From Limnochordia bacterium (GTDB lineage Bacteria; Bacillota; Limnochordia; Darwinibacteriales; DTU012), in the NCBI GenBank assembly GCA_007116145.1, contig SKJB01000066.1, positions 1 through 58,301 of the forward strand: a stretch of DNA of 58,301 bases, read 5' to 3'. Shown here piece after piece: positions 26,001-35,511 of the stretch. Numbering within the stretch: position 1 is the stretch's first letter; every line of letters starts with the position of its first letter. The position numbers and the translations under genes were made by a program. The notes below the pieces were generated by a model. The model was not told the origin of the DNA, ran no database searches, and was given only the letters and a program-made list of their open reading frames with translations.

Positions 26001-27104
26001 TACTGTTTCATTTTTAGGTACGCTTCAATCAAGGAATCAATATCCCCATCCATTACTGCACTTACATTACCGATTTCCAGATCAGAGCGATGATCTTTGA
26101 CCATTGTATAGGGACAAAAAACATAGGATCGAATTTGGCTGCCCCAAGCAATCTCAGATTGTTCACCTTTGAGTTGCTTTAATTTCGCCTGTTTTTCCAT
26201 TAATTCCTTTTCCGCTAACCGAGCGCGTAAAACTTTCATGGCGGTATCTTTATTCGCATGCTGGGAACGTTCATTTTGACATTGCACAACAATACCTGAC
26301 GGAATATGAGTAATTCGAATTGCCGAGTCCGTTGTGTTTACATGTTGACCACCCGCCCCACTCGAGCGAAAGGTGTCGACCCGTAGATCCGTGGGATCAA
26401 TAGCAATTTCTACCTCTTCATCCACTTCTGGCACCACCTCTACCGACGCAAACGAGGTATGCCGACGACCAGATGCATCAAACGGTGAAATACGAACTAG
26501 ACGGTGGACTCCTTTCTCCGAACGAAGATACCCAAAGCAATTCAGTCCTGAAACTAAAAGTGTCACACTCTTAATACCTGCTTCATCTCCAGGTAATAGG
26601 TCTAACGTTTCTACACGAAAACCACGGTCTTCCGCCCAGCGTGTATACATGCGCAGTAACATCTGTGCCCAGTCTTGTGACTCCGTCCCACCCGCCCCAG
26701 GATGAATGGATACAATAGCATTGTTTTGATCATAGTCGCCACTGAGCATAGCTGCTAGTTCTATTGTTTCAACCGCTTTCTTTAAGCGAGAAATAGTTTC
26801 CTGCAATTCTGATCGAAGCTCAGAGTCTGCTTCTTCGCTAATCAATTCCAGCATCACATCTGCTTCTTCGGCGATCTCCAAGACATTTTGCCATTGATCC
26901 ACAGTGTGTTTGAGGCCCTTAGCTTCTTGAATTACCTTTTGCGCCGTTTCTTGATCCTCCCAAAAGCCAGGACTAGCCATCAAGTCATCCAATTCACTCA
27001 ATCTTGATGCTTTCTTAGCGACGTCAAAGATAGTCCCTCATTTCTTCAACACGCGCATTATACTCAAAAACTGCATCTCGTAATTCCTTCATTTCCACAA
27101 ACAT
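26000..27104 (-). CDS. prfB: Peptide chain release factor 2 with programmed +1 frameshift
   Basis: RF2, which ends translation at UGA and UAA codons, made from two frames. The first 26 codons run from ATG 27104 to an in-frame TGA at 27024-27026; after a +1 shift on CTTTGAC the second frame continues for 341 codons, giving 367 residues. The stop-recognition tripeptide SPF, which separates RF2 from RF1, and the catalytic GGQ ([14 protein letters not shown]) are both present. The upstream ribosome site is AAGGAG. This is the normal autoregulatory arrangement, not a broken gene. It follows secA with a 15-base gap, as in B. subtilis. Confidence 0.97.
27023..27038 (-). promoter_or_regulatory. Programmed +1 frameshift site of prfB
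   Basis: Minus strand: AGGGACTATCTTTGAC, comprising a Shine-Dalgarno-like AGGG placed three bases before the slip codon CTT, then TGA and C. Low RF2 lets the ribosome shift from CTT to TTT and bypass the stop, so RF2 controls its own level. Confidence 0.95.
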
Positions 27105-27118
27105 CTCAAGATCACTCC

Positions 27119-29638
27119 TTATTTACCATGACATTTTTTATATTTTTTTCCGCTCCCACAAGGACAGGGGTCGTTGCGCCCCGTTTTATCCTCAACTTTA
27201 CGGGGTGTACGATCAACAACCTCGCCCTCACTACCACGATTTGTGGTTGCTTGCTGTAGCCGATCCTTCGCTTGGCGTTGCGCTTGGTTTTCGTCGACTA
27301 ATTGCACTCGAAACAACATACGGATAGAATCTTCTTGAATACTCTCATTCATCGCCTTAAACATTTCAAAAGCCTCGAACTTATATTCCATTAACGGATC
27401 TCGCTGGCCGTAGGCACGGAGCCCAATTCCTTCTCGCAGTTCATCCATGGCCCGTAAATGCTCCATCCACTTGTTATCGATCATCTGTAGCATCACGAGT
27501 TGCTCGATGCGTCGCATCGTTTCACTACCATACTCGGCTTCTCGCTCAGCATACGCGACCTTAGCAGCGTCCCCCATCTGTGTCGCTAATTCCTTAGGTC
27601 TTTGGTTCTCAAACTCTTCCATTGTCAGCTGTAACTTTTTTCCTGTTAAATCCTGATAGCGAGTCATCAATCCAGCATAATCCCACTCTTCTGGGACAAG
27701 TTTCTCGTCTGTATATTGCTCGATAATCTTGGCAAAAAACTTGTCAAATATCTTTTGGATTAAGCCTTCCGTATCCTTCCCAGTTAGAACAGCGCGTCTT
27801 TGTTCATAGATCACTTCCCGCTGTTGATTCATAACATCGTCAAATTGTAGTACTTGCTTACGAATTTCGAAATGATGGTTCTCAACCTTTTTTTGCGCCC
27901 CTTCAATAGCACGGGTGATCTGTGAGTGCTCAATGGGTTGGTCCTCTTCCCACCCGAGTCTCTCCATTATCCCAGCGATCCGATCGGACCCAAATAGCCG
28001 CATTAAGTCATCTTCAAGCGAAGCATAAAAGCGCGTGGAACCAGGGTCTCCCTGACGACCAGATCGACCACGCAACTGATTATCGATCCGGCGAGACTCG
28101 TGACGCTCTGTACCAATGATATGCAGACCACCTTTTGCTTTCACCCCTTCACCTAAAACAATGTCCGTACCACGCCCTGCCATATTCGTAGCGATTGTAA
28201 CAGCGTTCATCTGTCCCGCACCTTTAATAATATCTGCTTCCTTCTCGTGATGTTTGGCATTTAAAACCTGATGAATCACCCCCTGTTGCCCAAGCATCTT
28301 GCTAATCATTTCTGATTTCTGAATCGAGATCGTACCAACAAGCACTGGCTGTCCCGTTTTATGCCTTTCTACCACATCCTCAATAATCGCATTATATTTA
28401 CCCTTGCTCGTTTTATATACAGCATCGGGTGCATCTTGGCGCACCATGGGCTGATTTGTGGGTACCACCACAACATCAACACCATAAATCTTTCGAAATT
28501 CCTGTTCCTCTGTGGCAGCTGTCCCCGTCATACCTGAGAGTTTGCTATACATGCGAAAGTAGTTTTGATATGTAATAGCTGCTAGAGTTTGGCTCTCCTT
28601 AGCAATTTGCACATTTTCCTTTGCTTCAATGGCTTGATGTAATCCATCGGAATATCGTCGTCCTGGCATTAATCGCCCTGTAAACTCATCAACGATCAAT
28701 ACTTCACCGTCTTTTACCACATAGTCGCGGTCGCGAACAAAGAGCGCTTTCGCTTTTAACGCTTGATTCAAATAGTGATTTAATTCGAAATTAGAGTCAT
28801 CAAATAGATTTTCAATTCCTAGGATCTTTTCAACCTTCTCCACGCCTTCTTCTGTAATAGCAATTGTGCGGGCTTTTTCATCGACGGTATAATCTTCCTC
28901 TGCTTTCAACCGAGGAACAATTTGTGAAAATTGGTAATACTGCTTTGTCGAATCCTCTGCCTGCCCAGAAATGATTAATGGAGTGCGGGCTTCATCAACG
29001 AGAATAGAGTCCACCTCATCGACTATGGCATAATTTAGCTCTCTTTGCACTAATTGCTGCGGCGCAGTCACCATATTATCACGGAGATAGTCAAAACCAA
29101 ATTCGTTATTCGTACCATAGGTAATATCTGCTTGATAGGCAGCTCTGCGCTGCGCAAAGTCTAGTCCATGAATGATTACTCCAACAGTAAGACCAAGAAA
29201 TTGGTACACCTGACCCATCCACTCTGCATCGCGCTTGGCTAGATAATCATTTACAGTAATAACATGAACACCCTTACCGGTCAAAGCGTTTAAATACACA
29301 GGCAAAGTGGCAACTAGGGTTTTACCTTCACCAGTCTTCATCTCTGCAATACGACCTTCATGTAATACCATTCCACCCATCATCTGCACATCATAATGAC
29401 GTTGACCTAGAGTCCGCTTCGCCGCCTCACGAACAACTGCAAAAGCCTCAGGCAGAATATCCTCTAAAGTTTCACCATGGCTTAGGCGTTTTTTAAATTC
29501 TATAGTTTTTGCGCTTAATTGTTCATCACTTAAAGGAGTGATCGAAGCTTCCCAGCTATTTATCACTTCTACACTTTCTGCTAATCGTCTAATCACTTTT
29601 GGATTAGGATCAAAAAGCTTCTTAAGCATTCCAAGCAT
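27119..29638 (-). CDS. secA: SecA, preprotein translocase ATPase
   Basis: An 839-residue SecA, the motor that pushes unfolded preproteins through SecYEG. Motifs: Walker A MKTGEGKT (100-107), the DEAD-like [15 protein letters not shown] near 205-220, DMAGRGTDI-type motif ([14 protein letters not shown]), helical scaffold and wing domains, and a C-terminal zinc-binding SEC-C motif ([17 protein letters not shown]) for SecB or lipid contact. I use ATG 29638 (AAGGGG seven bases upstream) rather than a longer frame from 29656. Its position next to prfB is as in Bacillus. Confidence 0.98.
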   Translation of the reverse strand: MLGMLKKLFDPNPKVIRRLAESVEVINSWEASITPLSDEQLSAKTIEFKKRLSHGETLEDILPEAFAVVREAAKRTLGQRHYDVQMMGGMVLHEGRIAEMKTGEGKTLVATLPVYLNALTGKGVHVITVNDYLAKRDAEWMGQVYQFLGLTVGVIIHGLDFAQRRAAYQADITYGTNNEFGFDYLRDNMVTAPQQLVQRELNYAIVDEVDSILVDEARTPLIISGQAEDSTKQYYQFSQIVPRLKAEEDYTVDEKARTIAITEEGVEKVEKILGIENLFDDSNFELNHYLNQALKAKALFVRDRDYVVKDGEVLIVDEFTGRLMPGRRYSDGLHQAIEAKENVQIAKESQTLAAITYQNYFRMYSKLSGMTGTAATEEQEFRKIYGVDVVVVPTNQPMVRQDAPDAVYKTSKGKYNAIIEDVVERHKTGQPVLVGTISIQKSEMISKMLGQQGVIHQVLNAKHHEKEADIIKGAGQMNAVTIATNMAGRGTDIVLGEGVKAKGGLHIIGTERHESRRIDNQLRGRSGRQGDPGSTRFYASLEDDLMRLFGSDRIAGIMERLGWEEDQPIEHSQITRAIEGAQKKVENHHFEIRKQVLQFDDVMNQQREVIYEQRRAVLTGKDTEGLIQKIFDKFFAKIIEQYTDEKLVPEEWDYAGLMTRYQDLTGKKLQLTMEEFENQRPKELATQMGDAAKVAYAEREAEYGSETMRRIEQLVMLQMIDNKWMEHLRAMDELREGIGLRAYGQRDPLMEYKFEAFEMFKAMNESIQEDSIRMLFRVQLVDENQAQRQAKDRLQQATTNRGSEGEVVDRTPRKVEDKTGRNDPCPCGSGKKYKKCHGK

Positions 29639-29659
29639 TATAATACCCCTTCCCATCTC

Positions 29660-30808
29660 TTAAATAGTATTCTTTTCGGTATTACTTAAATCTATCCTTA
29701 TTCGATAACTAGCCTCTATTAGAGCCCATAACCCACCAGTAACGAGAGAATGCCCGCCGAGTAACACAGGAATATCTGCAGCGAAAGCAGCTTGCGTAAA
29801 TTCTCTCAGTTGGGGATGAACGATCTTATCTGTTAACCCTAGATCGGAATAAAAACGATCACTTTGTGACAAATTCCAGCCAAAATGGGAAAAGAGAATG
29901 CGGGTATCTAATAATGCACCGTTACATATCTGACCGAGGAATTGAAAAAACTCTGAATATCCTAGTGACTCAATGAGCTGGCCAAACAAGGATATCACTT
30001 CACCTCGCACATCGCGTCCTAATGACTTCAACCCTCTTTCCTCAGAATACAGTCGGATTCTGCAGCGCGTCCCCTCGTCTAAATATTTGAATAATAGGGC
30101 TCCGACCCGACCAAATACCACTAGTTCTGATAGGGGATCATTAATTACTTCTTTAATCAGCGTGCAGCGACTTCCATCAAAAGCAGCACTTGTAAGTGCT
30201 TGCTTCGTATGAATACCTACACCAGGATGTGTCGCGAGCACCAATAGATCTCCGGGTGTATCAACATCAAATTGTAAGCCTAGCGTTCGTTGAAGCGAAA
30301 TAAAACGCACATCCGTCTGTTGCGTAATGGCTGACGGCAAAGAGTTATCAATAGCTGGCAAAACAAGACCTTGCAAAATAGTACCTGGACTAAACCCGAT
30401 GATATCAGCGGAGTAGAAGTTATTTGCCACCACTACTCGTTGGTGATCCGTTAATAGATGGCCTATATACTGTAACTCATCGGAAGAAATGAGGGGAGCG
30501 GATGCTCCCCCCATATATAACACCCTATCTAAGTTTCTGCTGCTTACCACTTGCAAGAGGCGCTGACCAAAATGAAAATTCTCAGTACCTAGTGCTTCGA
30601 GTTCTATCTCAACACCGTAACTTGCCGCTCTTTTGGCTAGATCAACATAGGGGGTGCACAGCACAATTTTTTGTAAACCGGCTTGTTGGGATTTTTGGAT
30701 GAGATCAATTACAAAAGCCTGCCGTATTCGACAGAACTCCTCTTCAAGAGGGCTTTCTACGGATCCACCTTCAAAAATAACAAGTGTTACAGGAAAATTC
30801 ATACTCAT
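29660..30808 (-). CDS. NTP-transferase-like protein of unknown role between secA and hpf
   Basis: A 382-residue soluble protein that I cannot assign to a characterised family. The N-terminal 230 residues resemble a MobA/CofC-type nucleotidyltransferase Rossmann fold: a first strand TLVIFEGG, VLYMGGASAPL near 93-103, VVVANNFYSADIIGFSP near 123-139, and FDVDTPGDLLVLATHPG near 191-207, the last a typical metal/NTP-site motif of that superfamily. The expected GxGTRM-type P-loop is not obvious. The C-terminal part (235-370) is a helix-rich region with VLLGGHSLVTGGLWALIEAS. It lies between hpf and secA with short gaps, so it is probably co-transcribed. Substrate unknown. Confidence 0.55.
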   Translation of the reverse strand: MSMNFPVTLVIFEGGSVESPLEEEFCRIRQAFVIDLIQKSQQAGLQKIVLCTPYVDLAKRAASYGVEIELEALGTENFHFGQRLLQVVSSRNLDRVLYMGGASAPLISSDELQYIGHLLTDHQRVVVANNFYSADIIGFSPGTILQGLVLPAIDNSLPSAITQQTDVRFISLQRTLGLQFDVDTPGDLLVLATHPGVGIHTKQALTSAAFDGSRCTLIKEVINDPLSELVVFGRVGALLFKYLDEGTRCRIRLYSEERGLKSLGRDVRGEVISLFGQLIESLGYSEFFQFLGQICNGALLDTRILFSHFGWNLSQSDRFYSDLGLTDKIVHPQLREFTQAAFAADIPVLLGGHSLVTGGLWALIEASYRIRIDLSNTEKNTI

Positions 30809-30817
30809 CCTACTCCC

Positions 30818-31363
30818 CTAAAACTCTGGTTCAATTAAGCCATAATTGCCATCGCGACGCTTATAAACCACTGTCACATCATCTGTTGCTGCATTAGAAA
30901 AGACAAAGAAATTATGACCAAGCAATTCCATTTGTAGCACAGCTTCTTCGGCATCCATGGGCTTAAATGCAAAACGTTTGGTACGTACTATCTTAGCTTC
31001 CTTTGTTTCAGCTTCACTAGTCCCAGCTTGACTAGGGAGCTCACTAATTTTTGGTCCCTGCACTCTACGCTGGATCTTACTCTTGTACTTCGAAAACTGG
31101 CGTTCAATTTTATCTACGCTATCATCTATTGATGCGTACATGTCTTCTGTACTTCCTTCACCCCGTAAGATGCGCCCATTAATTACCATAGTCAATTCAG
31201 AAATATGCATTTCGCGTTCGGTGCGGAGAGTAACTTCGGACAAAACTTCCTGTTCTCCAGTAAGATACTTTTCAAACTTCACAATTTTCTTTTCTGCATA
31301 TCCACGCAAAGCAGGAGTTACATCTAAATTTTTTCCTTTAACTACAACTTTAACTGAGGCCAT
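30818..31363 (-). CDS. hpf: Long-form ribosome hibernation promoting factor
   Basis: A 181-residue long HPF. The N-terminal RaiA/YfiA domain (about 1-100) binds the decoding region of the 30S subunit, and the C-terminal domain (about 125-181; RFAFKPMDAEEAVLQMELLG) dimerises to form 100S ribosomes. I use ATG 31363, eight bases after GAGGAG; a longer frame from 31405 lacks a site. It lies between cspA-type and secA genes, the same place as yvyD/hpf in B. subtilis. Stationary-phase or stress expression is known for the family; the promoter was not identified here. Confidence 0.95.
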   Translation of the reverse strand: MASVKVVVKGKNLDVTPALRGYAEKKIVKFEKYLTGEQEVLSEVTLRTEREMHISELTMVINGRILRGEGSTEDMYASIDDSVDKIERQFSKYKSKIQRRVQGPKISELPSQAGTSEAETKEAKIVRTKRFAFKPMDAEEAVLQMELLGHNFFVFSNAATDDVTVVYKRRDGNYGLIEPEF

Positions 31364-31454
31364 ATTATCCACTCCTCTTTTCTGATTATTACTGTCTCTA
31401 CTCATATACTTCCCGATTTGACAAAAAAATCCTTCTTGAATCTCCTCAATCCAT

Positions 31455-31482
31455 CAAAAAAGAGTCAAGTTTCCTTGACCCT
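31455..31482 (-). terminator. Terminator of the cold-shock gene
   Basis: AGGGTCAAG and CTTGACTCT form a nine-base-pair stem (one G-T pair) with a GAAA tetraloop, followed by six U residues (31455-31460). It lies about 20 bases after the csp stop codon. Confidence 0.85.
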
Positions 31483-31500
31483 CCATTTTTATCTTGCTTA

Positions 31501-31698
31501 CTAAATTTTCACTACATTAGACGCTTGTAGTCCTCTTTCGCCATCAACAATATCAAATTCTACCGTTTGACCCTCTTCTAATGCCTTAAAACCTTCCTCT
31601 TGAATAGCCGAAAAGTGTACAAATACATCATCGCCATCTTCACGTTCAACAAATCCATAACCCTTTTCAGCATTAAACCATTTTACTTTACCTAACAT
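31501..31698 (-). CDS. Cold-shock-domain protein (CspA family)
   Basis: A 65-residue cold-shock RNA chaperone with both nucleic-acid motifs: RNP1 KGYGFVER (residues 12-19) and RNP2 VFVHFSAI (about 25-32). It opens with [24 protein letters not shown] gives a strong ribosome site. It has its own sigma-A promoter (31759-31787), a 5' leader of roughly 50-60 bases and its own terminator, so it is a one-gene unit inserted between the fliS operon and hpf. Confidence 0.97.
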   Translation of the reverse strand: MLGKVKWFNAEKGYGFVEREDGDDVFVHFSAIQEEGFKALEEGQTVEFDIVDGERGLQASNVVKI

Positions 31699-31758
31699 CC
31701 TTATACATTCCTCCTAAAAGATACTGCCAGAACCAAAAATCAGCTTCTAGCTAACTAT

Positions 31759-31787
31759 AAATTAACATATTCTGCCAAGTATTGCAA
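31759..31787 (-). promoter_or_regulatory. Sigma-A promoter of the cold-shock gene
   Basis: Minus strand: -35 TTGCAA (31782-31787), 17-base spacer, -10 TAATTT (31759-31764). Confidence 0.6.
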
Positions 31788-31826
31788 GAAATTTAATATA
31801 TTTCCCTGTCCTTTTGTGACTTAGAT

Positions 31827-32321
31827 CTATTTGTCATCCGTTTTACTGGATTGCTTGCGTTCCCATGAGTGATACGCTTTGCGTGCCATTTCTCCCTTCT
31901 GTTCCTTGGTCGTCTGGTACTTCATCTGTTTGGCATACTCATTTAGCATCTGTTCGTGGGCAATCTCCTGTTGCGCTAATATTTCGAGTTCCATGACTAA
32001 TTCATTGATGATGGCCTGTAGACAAGACAAATCCTGTTGATAGTGGGAATCTGCTTTCTTTACAAGCTCAGGAACAGAAAATTCCGTCAGCGCATAAAAC
32101 TTCACAAAGAAATCTTGCTCTACCTGAATGGAGAGTTGGAGTTGGCCGATCTCTGCTAATATTGTTTCTTTCTTATGGAGCATCTCCACTAACTGTTCCA
32201 TTTGTCCTCGTTGAATCAGAAGTTTCTCATCATCTCCGAATCCACCTAATTGCTTATATTTATCTAAAATGCGGCTATAATACTCTTGTAAGTGTTTGAT
32301 TTTTCCTTGGATCTCGATCAT
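31827..32321 (-). CDS. Putative FliT/FlgN-like flagellar export chaperone
   Basis: A 164-residue, almost wholly helical, coiled-coil protein with no membrane segment. Sequence alone does not name it; it is rich in Gln, Glu and Leu heptads (HLQEYYSRILDKYKQ, VEMLHKKETILAEIGQLQL). It overlaps fliS by four bases and takes the place of fliT in the Bacillus order flaG-fliD-fliS-fliT. FliT and FlgN both belong to this helical chaperone type, binding the cap or hook-junction proteins before export. The resemblance to the FlgN pattern (DEKLLIQRGQMEQLVEMLHKKE-like region at 30-52) supports the call. Sure of flagellar context, less of identity. Confidence 0.65.
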   Translation of the reverse strand: MIEIQGKIKHLQEYYSRILDKYKQLGGFGDDEKLLIQRGQMEQLVEMLHKKETILAEIGQLQLSIQVEQDFFVKFYALTEFSVPELVKKADSHYQQDLSCLQAIINELVMELEILAQQEIAHEQMLNEYAKQMKYQTTKEQKGEMARKAYHSWERKQSSKTDDK

Positions 32322-32689
32322 TGCTTCACATTCACCACCTGGCGCCAGGTATCCCGCAAATCCATGAGCAATCCTAGAACTTCGTCTAAGAGACTCGGAT
32401 CCTTCTTGATGTTCGCTTGTACTAAATGTTCATACACAAATGTGTATAGCTGGTAGAGATTTTGCGCCATTTCCCCAACTTCCATATCTAAAGAAGAAAT
32501 CAATTCGCTGATTATGTTCTCCGTACGAACAATCTTTTCGTTAGCATTTGCAAAATCCTGTGCTTCTATAAAATCCTTTGCCTGGTTGGTAAATCGAATC
32601 GCTCCATCAAATAACATGACAATCAATTCACCTTGCGATGCGGTGGATACTTGTGTTTTTTTATACGTTTGATAGGCATTCATGCTCAT
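32318..32689 (-). CDS. fliS: FliS, flagellin export chaperone
   Basis: A 123-residue four-helix FliS, which binds the C-terminus of flagellin and holds it soluble for export. Family features: MNAYQTYKKTQV near the start, LIVMLFDGAIRFTNQAKDF (about 23-41), the central NANEKIVRTENIISELISSLD segment (51-68 region), and LYQLYTFVYEHLVQANI. Ribosome site GGGGG eight bases upstream. It follows flaG directly; fliD, normally between them, is missing here. Confidence 0.95.
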   Translation of the reverse strand: MSMNAYQTYKKTQVSTASQGELIVMLFDGAIRFTNQAKDFIEAQDFANANEKIVRTENIISELISSLDMEVGEMAQNLYQLYTFVYEHLVQANIKKDPSLLDEVLGLLMDLRDTWRQVVNVKQ

Positions 32690-32727
32690 TAAACGTTCCC
32701 CCTCTAAAAGCCCGAGTTCGGAAATCC

Positions 32728-33102
32728 TTATCCCCGCTCGTCAATTAATACTCCTATCATTTTTCGTAGTTGTGCAACCATATCGAGGACCTTTTCCGGA
32801 GGCAATTCACGAATGACCTCATCGTTGTTATTTCGATCCACTACTTTGACCATAATCCGACTTGTCTCTTCGTGCACGGAGAATTGAAGCCCTCGCTGTT
32901 CGGTTTCAAGAGCATTATTAACACTTTCCACAGCAAAATCCAGCTGTCGTCGTTCAGCATCACCCCATGTTGGCTTGGCCATAGGCTCCTGATTCTTATG
33001 CTGTTCTGCCTGTCCCGCACTCTCATCGACAGCGTTTGTTCTAACAATAGCCTTACCCTCGCCCATACCTACTGGTTCTTTGAAACCCTCTGTACGAATC
33101 AT
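32728..33102 (-). CDS. flaG: FlaG family flagellar protein
   Basis: A 124-residue FlaG (YvyC-type) protein. The N-terminal 45 residues are polar and low in complexity; the C-terminal half (about 50-120) has the FlaG pattern LDFAVESVNNALETEQRGLQ, then VHEETSRIMVKVVD, VIRELPPEKVLDMVAQLR. FlaG affects filament length in several bacteria. GGAGG lies seven bases before the ATG, and a sigma-28-type promoter is at 33136-33162, making it first gene of flaG-fliS-fliT-like. In B. subtilis hag precedes it; no flagellin gene is present here. Confidence 0.92.
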   Translation of the reverse strand: MIRTEGFKEPVGMGEGKAIVRTNAVDESAGQAEQHKNQEPMAKPTWGDAERRQLDFAVESVNNALETEQRGLQFSVHEETSRIMVKVVDRNNNDEVIRELPPEKVLDMVAQLRKMIGVLIDERG

Positions 33103-33135
33103 ATCATTGCCTCCAACACTTAGAATATATTATGT

Positions 33136-33162
33136 TTATCGACTGATTATCTGATAACTTTA
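33136..33162 (-). promoter_or_regulatory. Sigma-28 (SigD/FliA) type promoter of flaG-fliS
   Basis: Minus strand: TAAA (33159-33162), exactly 15 bases, then GTCGATAA (33136-33143), differing from the GCCGATAA consensus at one position. It implies late flagellar timing, with FlgM (37424-37705) as its anti-sigma control. Confidence 0.75.
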
Positions 33163-33244
33163 ATCCTAGTCTAAAATATAAAGAGTCGCAAAGGGCTGTC
33201 GCTTCGATGAATTTTTGCGTTTACTCTAGGAGTATACGCAGTTT

Positions 33245-33487
33245 CTAGGAGTCTTTATCACTTTTTTGAAAGAACTTGGAGAGTTCGGAGACATCAACCC
33301 ATTTTCTAAGAGCTGCTCGTTTATTCTCTTGTTGTATCTCGCGATAAATCTCTTCCCGATGAACGCTCACATCCCGTGGCGCTTCGATTCCGATTTTCAC
33401 TTGATCTCCGCGTACATCAACCACAATAATTTTAATGTCATCGCCGATAATAATACTTTGGTCTACTTTTCTAGTTAATACCAGCAT
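33245..33487 (-). CDS. csrA: CsrA, global RNA-binding regulator
   Basis: An 80-residue CsrA, which binds GGA-containing hairpins around ribosome sites and represses translation. It opens [18 protein letters not shown]; Arg44 in the RNA-binding segment VHREEI is present. The C-terminus is slightly longer than the 61-residue enteric form, as in Bacillus. AAGGAGGG precedes the start. It lies next to fliW, whose product antagonises CsrA, as in Bacillus. Possible local target: the flp pilin leader (51480-51501), which has repeated GGA motifs. Confidence 0.97.
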   Translation of the reverse strand: MLVLTRKVDQSIIIGDDIKIIVVDVRGDQVKIGIEAPRDVSVHREEIYREIQQENKRAALRKWVDVSELSKFFQKSDKDS

Positions 33488-33533
33488 TAGAGCGTCCCTC
33501 CTTGGACTCTATCCTTCCCTGTTTCCTACAAGG

Positions 33534-34022
33534 TTAGACAGTTTTACGTACGTCTTGCTTGGACTTGGCTTGCTTTTGACCCTCAAATGCCGTTCGTTGG
33601 AATTCGGCTAAGACATTATGTCTAGTATGGTAATTCCCTTCCATTAAAACAACCTGTTTTGCTAAATTATTTCTAGTATTTATTACCAGTGGTGCCTGTA
33701 AGTTTGCTGTCATGTCTGTAATATTCTCTGGTATCGTCACAATAGCAAACACTTTTCCTTCGTCTGCACTATGAAATTCGAGTTCCTTGACACTATTTCC
33801 TTCCAGCGACACTTGATAATCTGAGCGTATCAATTCTGGTTTAACCAGAACAAATGCCAAGCTCTGCTCCTCAGTGGATTGTAGGAATAGAAAATAACTG
33901 TCTGGTTGCTCAATAATCACAAATTTCGTGTAGTCATCAAACCCTAATAAACCTTGTGGAAAAGATATAATTTCATTCTGATCAACTACTATTTCTCCGA
34001 ATCGCTCCGTCTGAACTCTCAT
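33534..34022 (-). CDS. fliW: FliW, CsrA antagonist and flagellar assembly factor
   Basis: A 162-residue FliW. It binds CsrA and, alternatively, flagellin, so that CsrA is released to repress hag translation when flagellin accumulates. Family features: ISFPQGLLGFDDYTKFVI (about 19-36), FLFLQSTEEQSLAFVLV (48-64), and APLVINTRNNLAKQVVL (about 120-136). GAGGGTG precedes the start. Neighbours csrA and the DUF6470 gene match the Bacillus order. The flagellin arm of its switch must lie outside the window. Confidence 0.95.
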   Translation of the reverse strand: MRVQTERFGEIVVDQNEIISFPQGLLGFDDYTKFVIIEQPDSYFLFLQSTEEQSLAFVLVKPELIRSDYQVSLEGNSVKELEFHSADEGKVFAIVTIPENITDMTANLQAPLVINTRNNLAKQVVLMEGNYHTRHNVLAEFQRTAFEGQKQAKSKQDVRKTV

Positions 34023-34029
34023 TCAATTC

Positions 34030-34533
34030 TCACCCTCTTATGTCAAGGTTACTTCCCTTTACAGAAATATCTACTGATCCAATGTCCCACTGTATTCTTG
34101 GCGGTTGTGTATTAAACTCGACAGCAACATCCCCTTGTTCCCAATGGATATTCACCTGATACTGAAATGATATGCTTGGTCTACTCTTCGGAATCATACC
34201 CACATTTACTTCCGGAACATCACTCTGCGTCTGTTCCTTCGACAAACGTTGCACTACATCCTGGTTAGACATTTCTCCCGCAAAGCGATCGCCTTCATAA
34301 CTGCGGCGAGCAATTCCTGCTAGAGCTGCTTGGTTTCCTTCATTAGCTGCCGTTCTCATCAGGTGTTTATAGTCACCTAACCCCATTTCTGTCATGGGAG
34401 ATCGGAGATCAATCTCCATACTTGGTCCATCATAATCTATTCTTGCCTGGGTTACCTGTTGCTGAATTCGACTGGTGGGATGGTGAATCTGAATAGTAGA
34501 ACGAGCATATGTTGTGCGAATCGCGAGAGTCAT
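34030..34533 (-). CDS. DUF6470 (YviE-type) flagellar-cluster protein
   Basis: A 167-residue soluble protein in the position of B. subtilis yviE, between flgL and fliW. It contains IQIHHPTSRIQQQVTQARID near the start, GLGDYKHLMRTAANEGNQAALAGI in the middle, and a beta-rich end (VNIHWEQGDVAVEFNTQPPR, IQWDIGSVDISVKGSNLDIRG). Function is unknown; a part in flagellar assembly is inferred only from its conserved place. Spaced eight bases from fliW and 11 from flgL. Confidence 0.8.
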   Translation of the reverse strand: MTLAIRTTYARSTIQIHHPTSRIQQQVTQARIDYDGPSMEIDLRSPMTEMGLGDYKHLMRTAANEGNQAALAGIARRSYEGDRFAGEMSNQDVVQRLSKEQTQSDVPEVNVGMIPKSRPSISFQYQVNIHWEQGDVAVEFNTQPPRIQWDIGSVDISVKGSNLDIRG

Positions 34534-34544
34534 CGATCATCATC

Positions 34545-35498
34545 CTAACGTAAGAAGTCAACTAACGAAGGCTGAATAATTCGCGCTCCTACTGATAGAG
34601 CAGTGCGATAAATATTTTCTTCTGACTTTAGGTGCATAATCGTTTCAGCCACATCGATATCCTGAGCATGGCTAAGTAAGCGATTAAAATTTAGTTTTAA
34701 GTCAAGCAAACGATCCTTTGACAACTCTAACCGATTCACTTTAGCTCCAACCTCAGACCGATAACTCAAAACTCCATCAAAGACCCTGTCAAGTTCCGCT
34801 AAATTCGTATTGCTTAGACGCTCTCCATCTTCAGCCATTAAGCTACTGCGAATATCTGTTAACACTTGAAACACGGGACTAAAAATATGCTCCGTTATCG
34901 CTCCGTCTTCTTCTTTGGCACCCACAATATTAATAACAAGCCGTGATGCAACCCCGATTTCAATGGGCAAACCAGCTAAATCATCGCCCTCAGCTGTTAC
35001 ATAACCACCGTGATAATCGACCTTAAAGTATCCCTCACTATCTGGATCCGTAGAGGCTCGAGAAAAAGGACGAGTGGTGGTTAGTTGCCCTGCGAACAAA
35101 TACTTACCTCCATGGCTGGCATTCGATAGCTGCAACACGTTATCGAACAATTGATCTATCTCCCGACTAAGAGCCTCGCGATCTGTTTCACTTAGTGTAT
35201 CATTAGCTCCATACACCGTTAACTCCCGAGCTCGTTGTAAGACACTAGTAACTGCATCAAGCGTTGTATCAGTAGAATCTAACCAAGCTGATCCGTCTTC
35301 CACATTCTGTATGTATTGCTCCGATTCAATGAGCGATGTTTTTAGTTGCATAATTGAAGTTACGGCCGCAGGATCATCCGAAGGTTGGAGTACTCGTTTC
35401 CCAGTAGCTAACTGTTGCTGGAAACGATCTAGGCGATTTAAACCTTGGTTTAGATTGCGTAACATATTACTATTCAGTGATTTGTTGGTAATCCGCAT
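34545..35498 (-). CDS. flgL: FlgL, hook-filament junction protein (HAP3)
   Basis: A 317-residue FlgL. The N-terminal flagellin-type helix (MRITNKSLNSNMLRNLNQGL, QQQLATGKRVLQPSDDPAA) and C-terminal helix (IDVAETIMHLKSEENIYRTAL) flank a central variable domain. It forms the adaptor between FlgK and the flagellin filament. AGAGGTGG lies before the start. Follows flgK after 13 bases. Confidence 0.95.
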   Translation of the reverse strand: MRITNKSLNSNMLRNLNQGLNRLDRFQQQLATGKRVLQPSDDPAAVTSIMQLKTSLIESEQYIQNVEDGSAWLDSTDTTLDAVTSVLQRARELTVYGANDTLSETDREALSREIDQLFDNVLQLSNASHGGKYLFAGQLTTTRPFSRASTDPDSEGYFKVDYHGGYVTAEGDDLAGLPIEIGVASRLVINIVGAKEEDGAITEHIFSPVFQVLTDIRSSLMAEDGERLSNTNLAELDRVFDGVLSYRSEVGAKVNRLELSKDRLLDLKLNFNRLLSHAQDIDVAETIMHLKSEENIYRTALSVGARIIQPSLVDFLR

Positions 35499-35511
35499 AT
35501 AAACCCACCTC

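Noticed and set aside
26000-27104. In-frame TGA near the start of prfB, suggesting a broken gene
   Set aside because: The AGGG, CTT, TGAC context is the well-known programmed frameshift site of prfB.
33223-33251. Repeated CTAGGAGT downstream of csrA as a terminator or operator
   Set aside because: The copies are direct and too short, without a stem or U-run, so I see no supported role.
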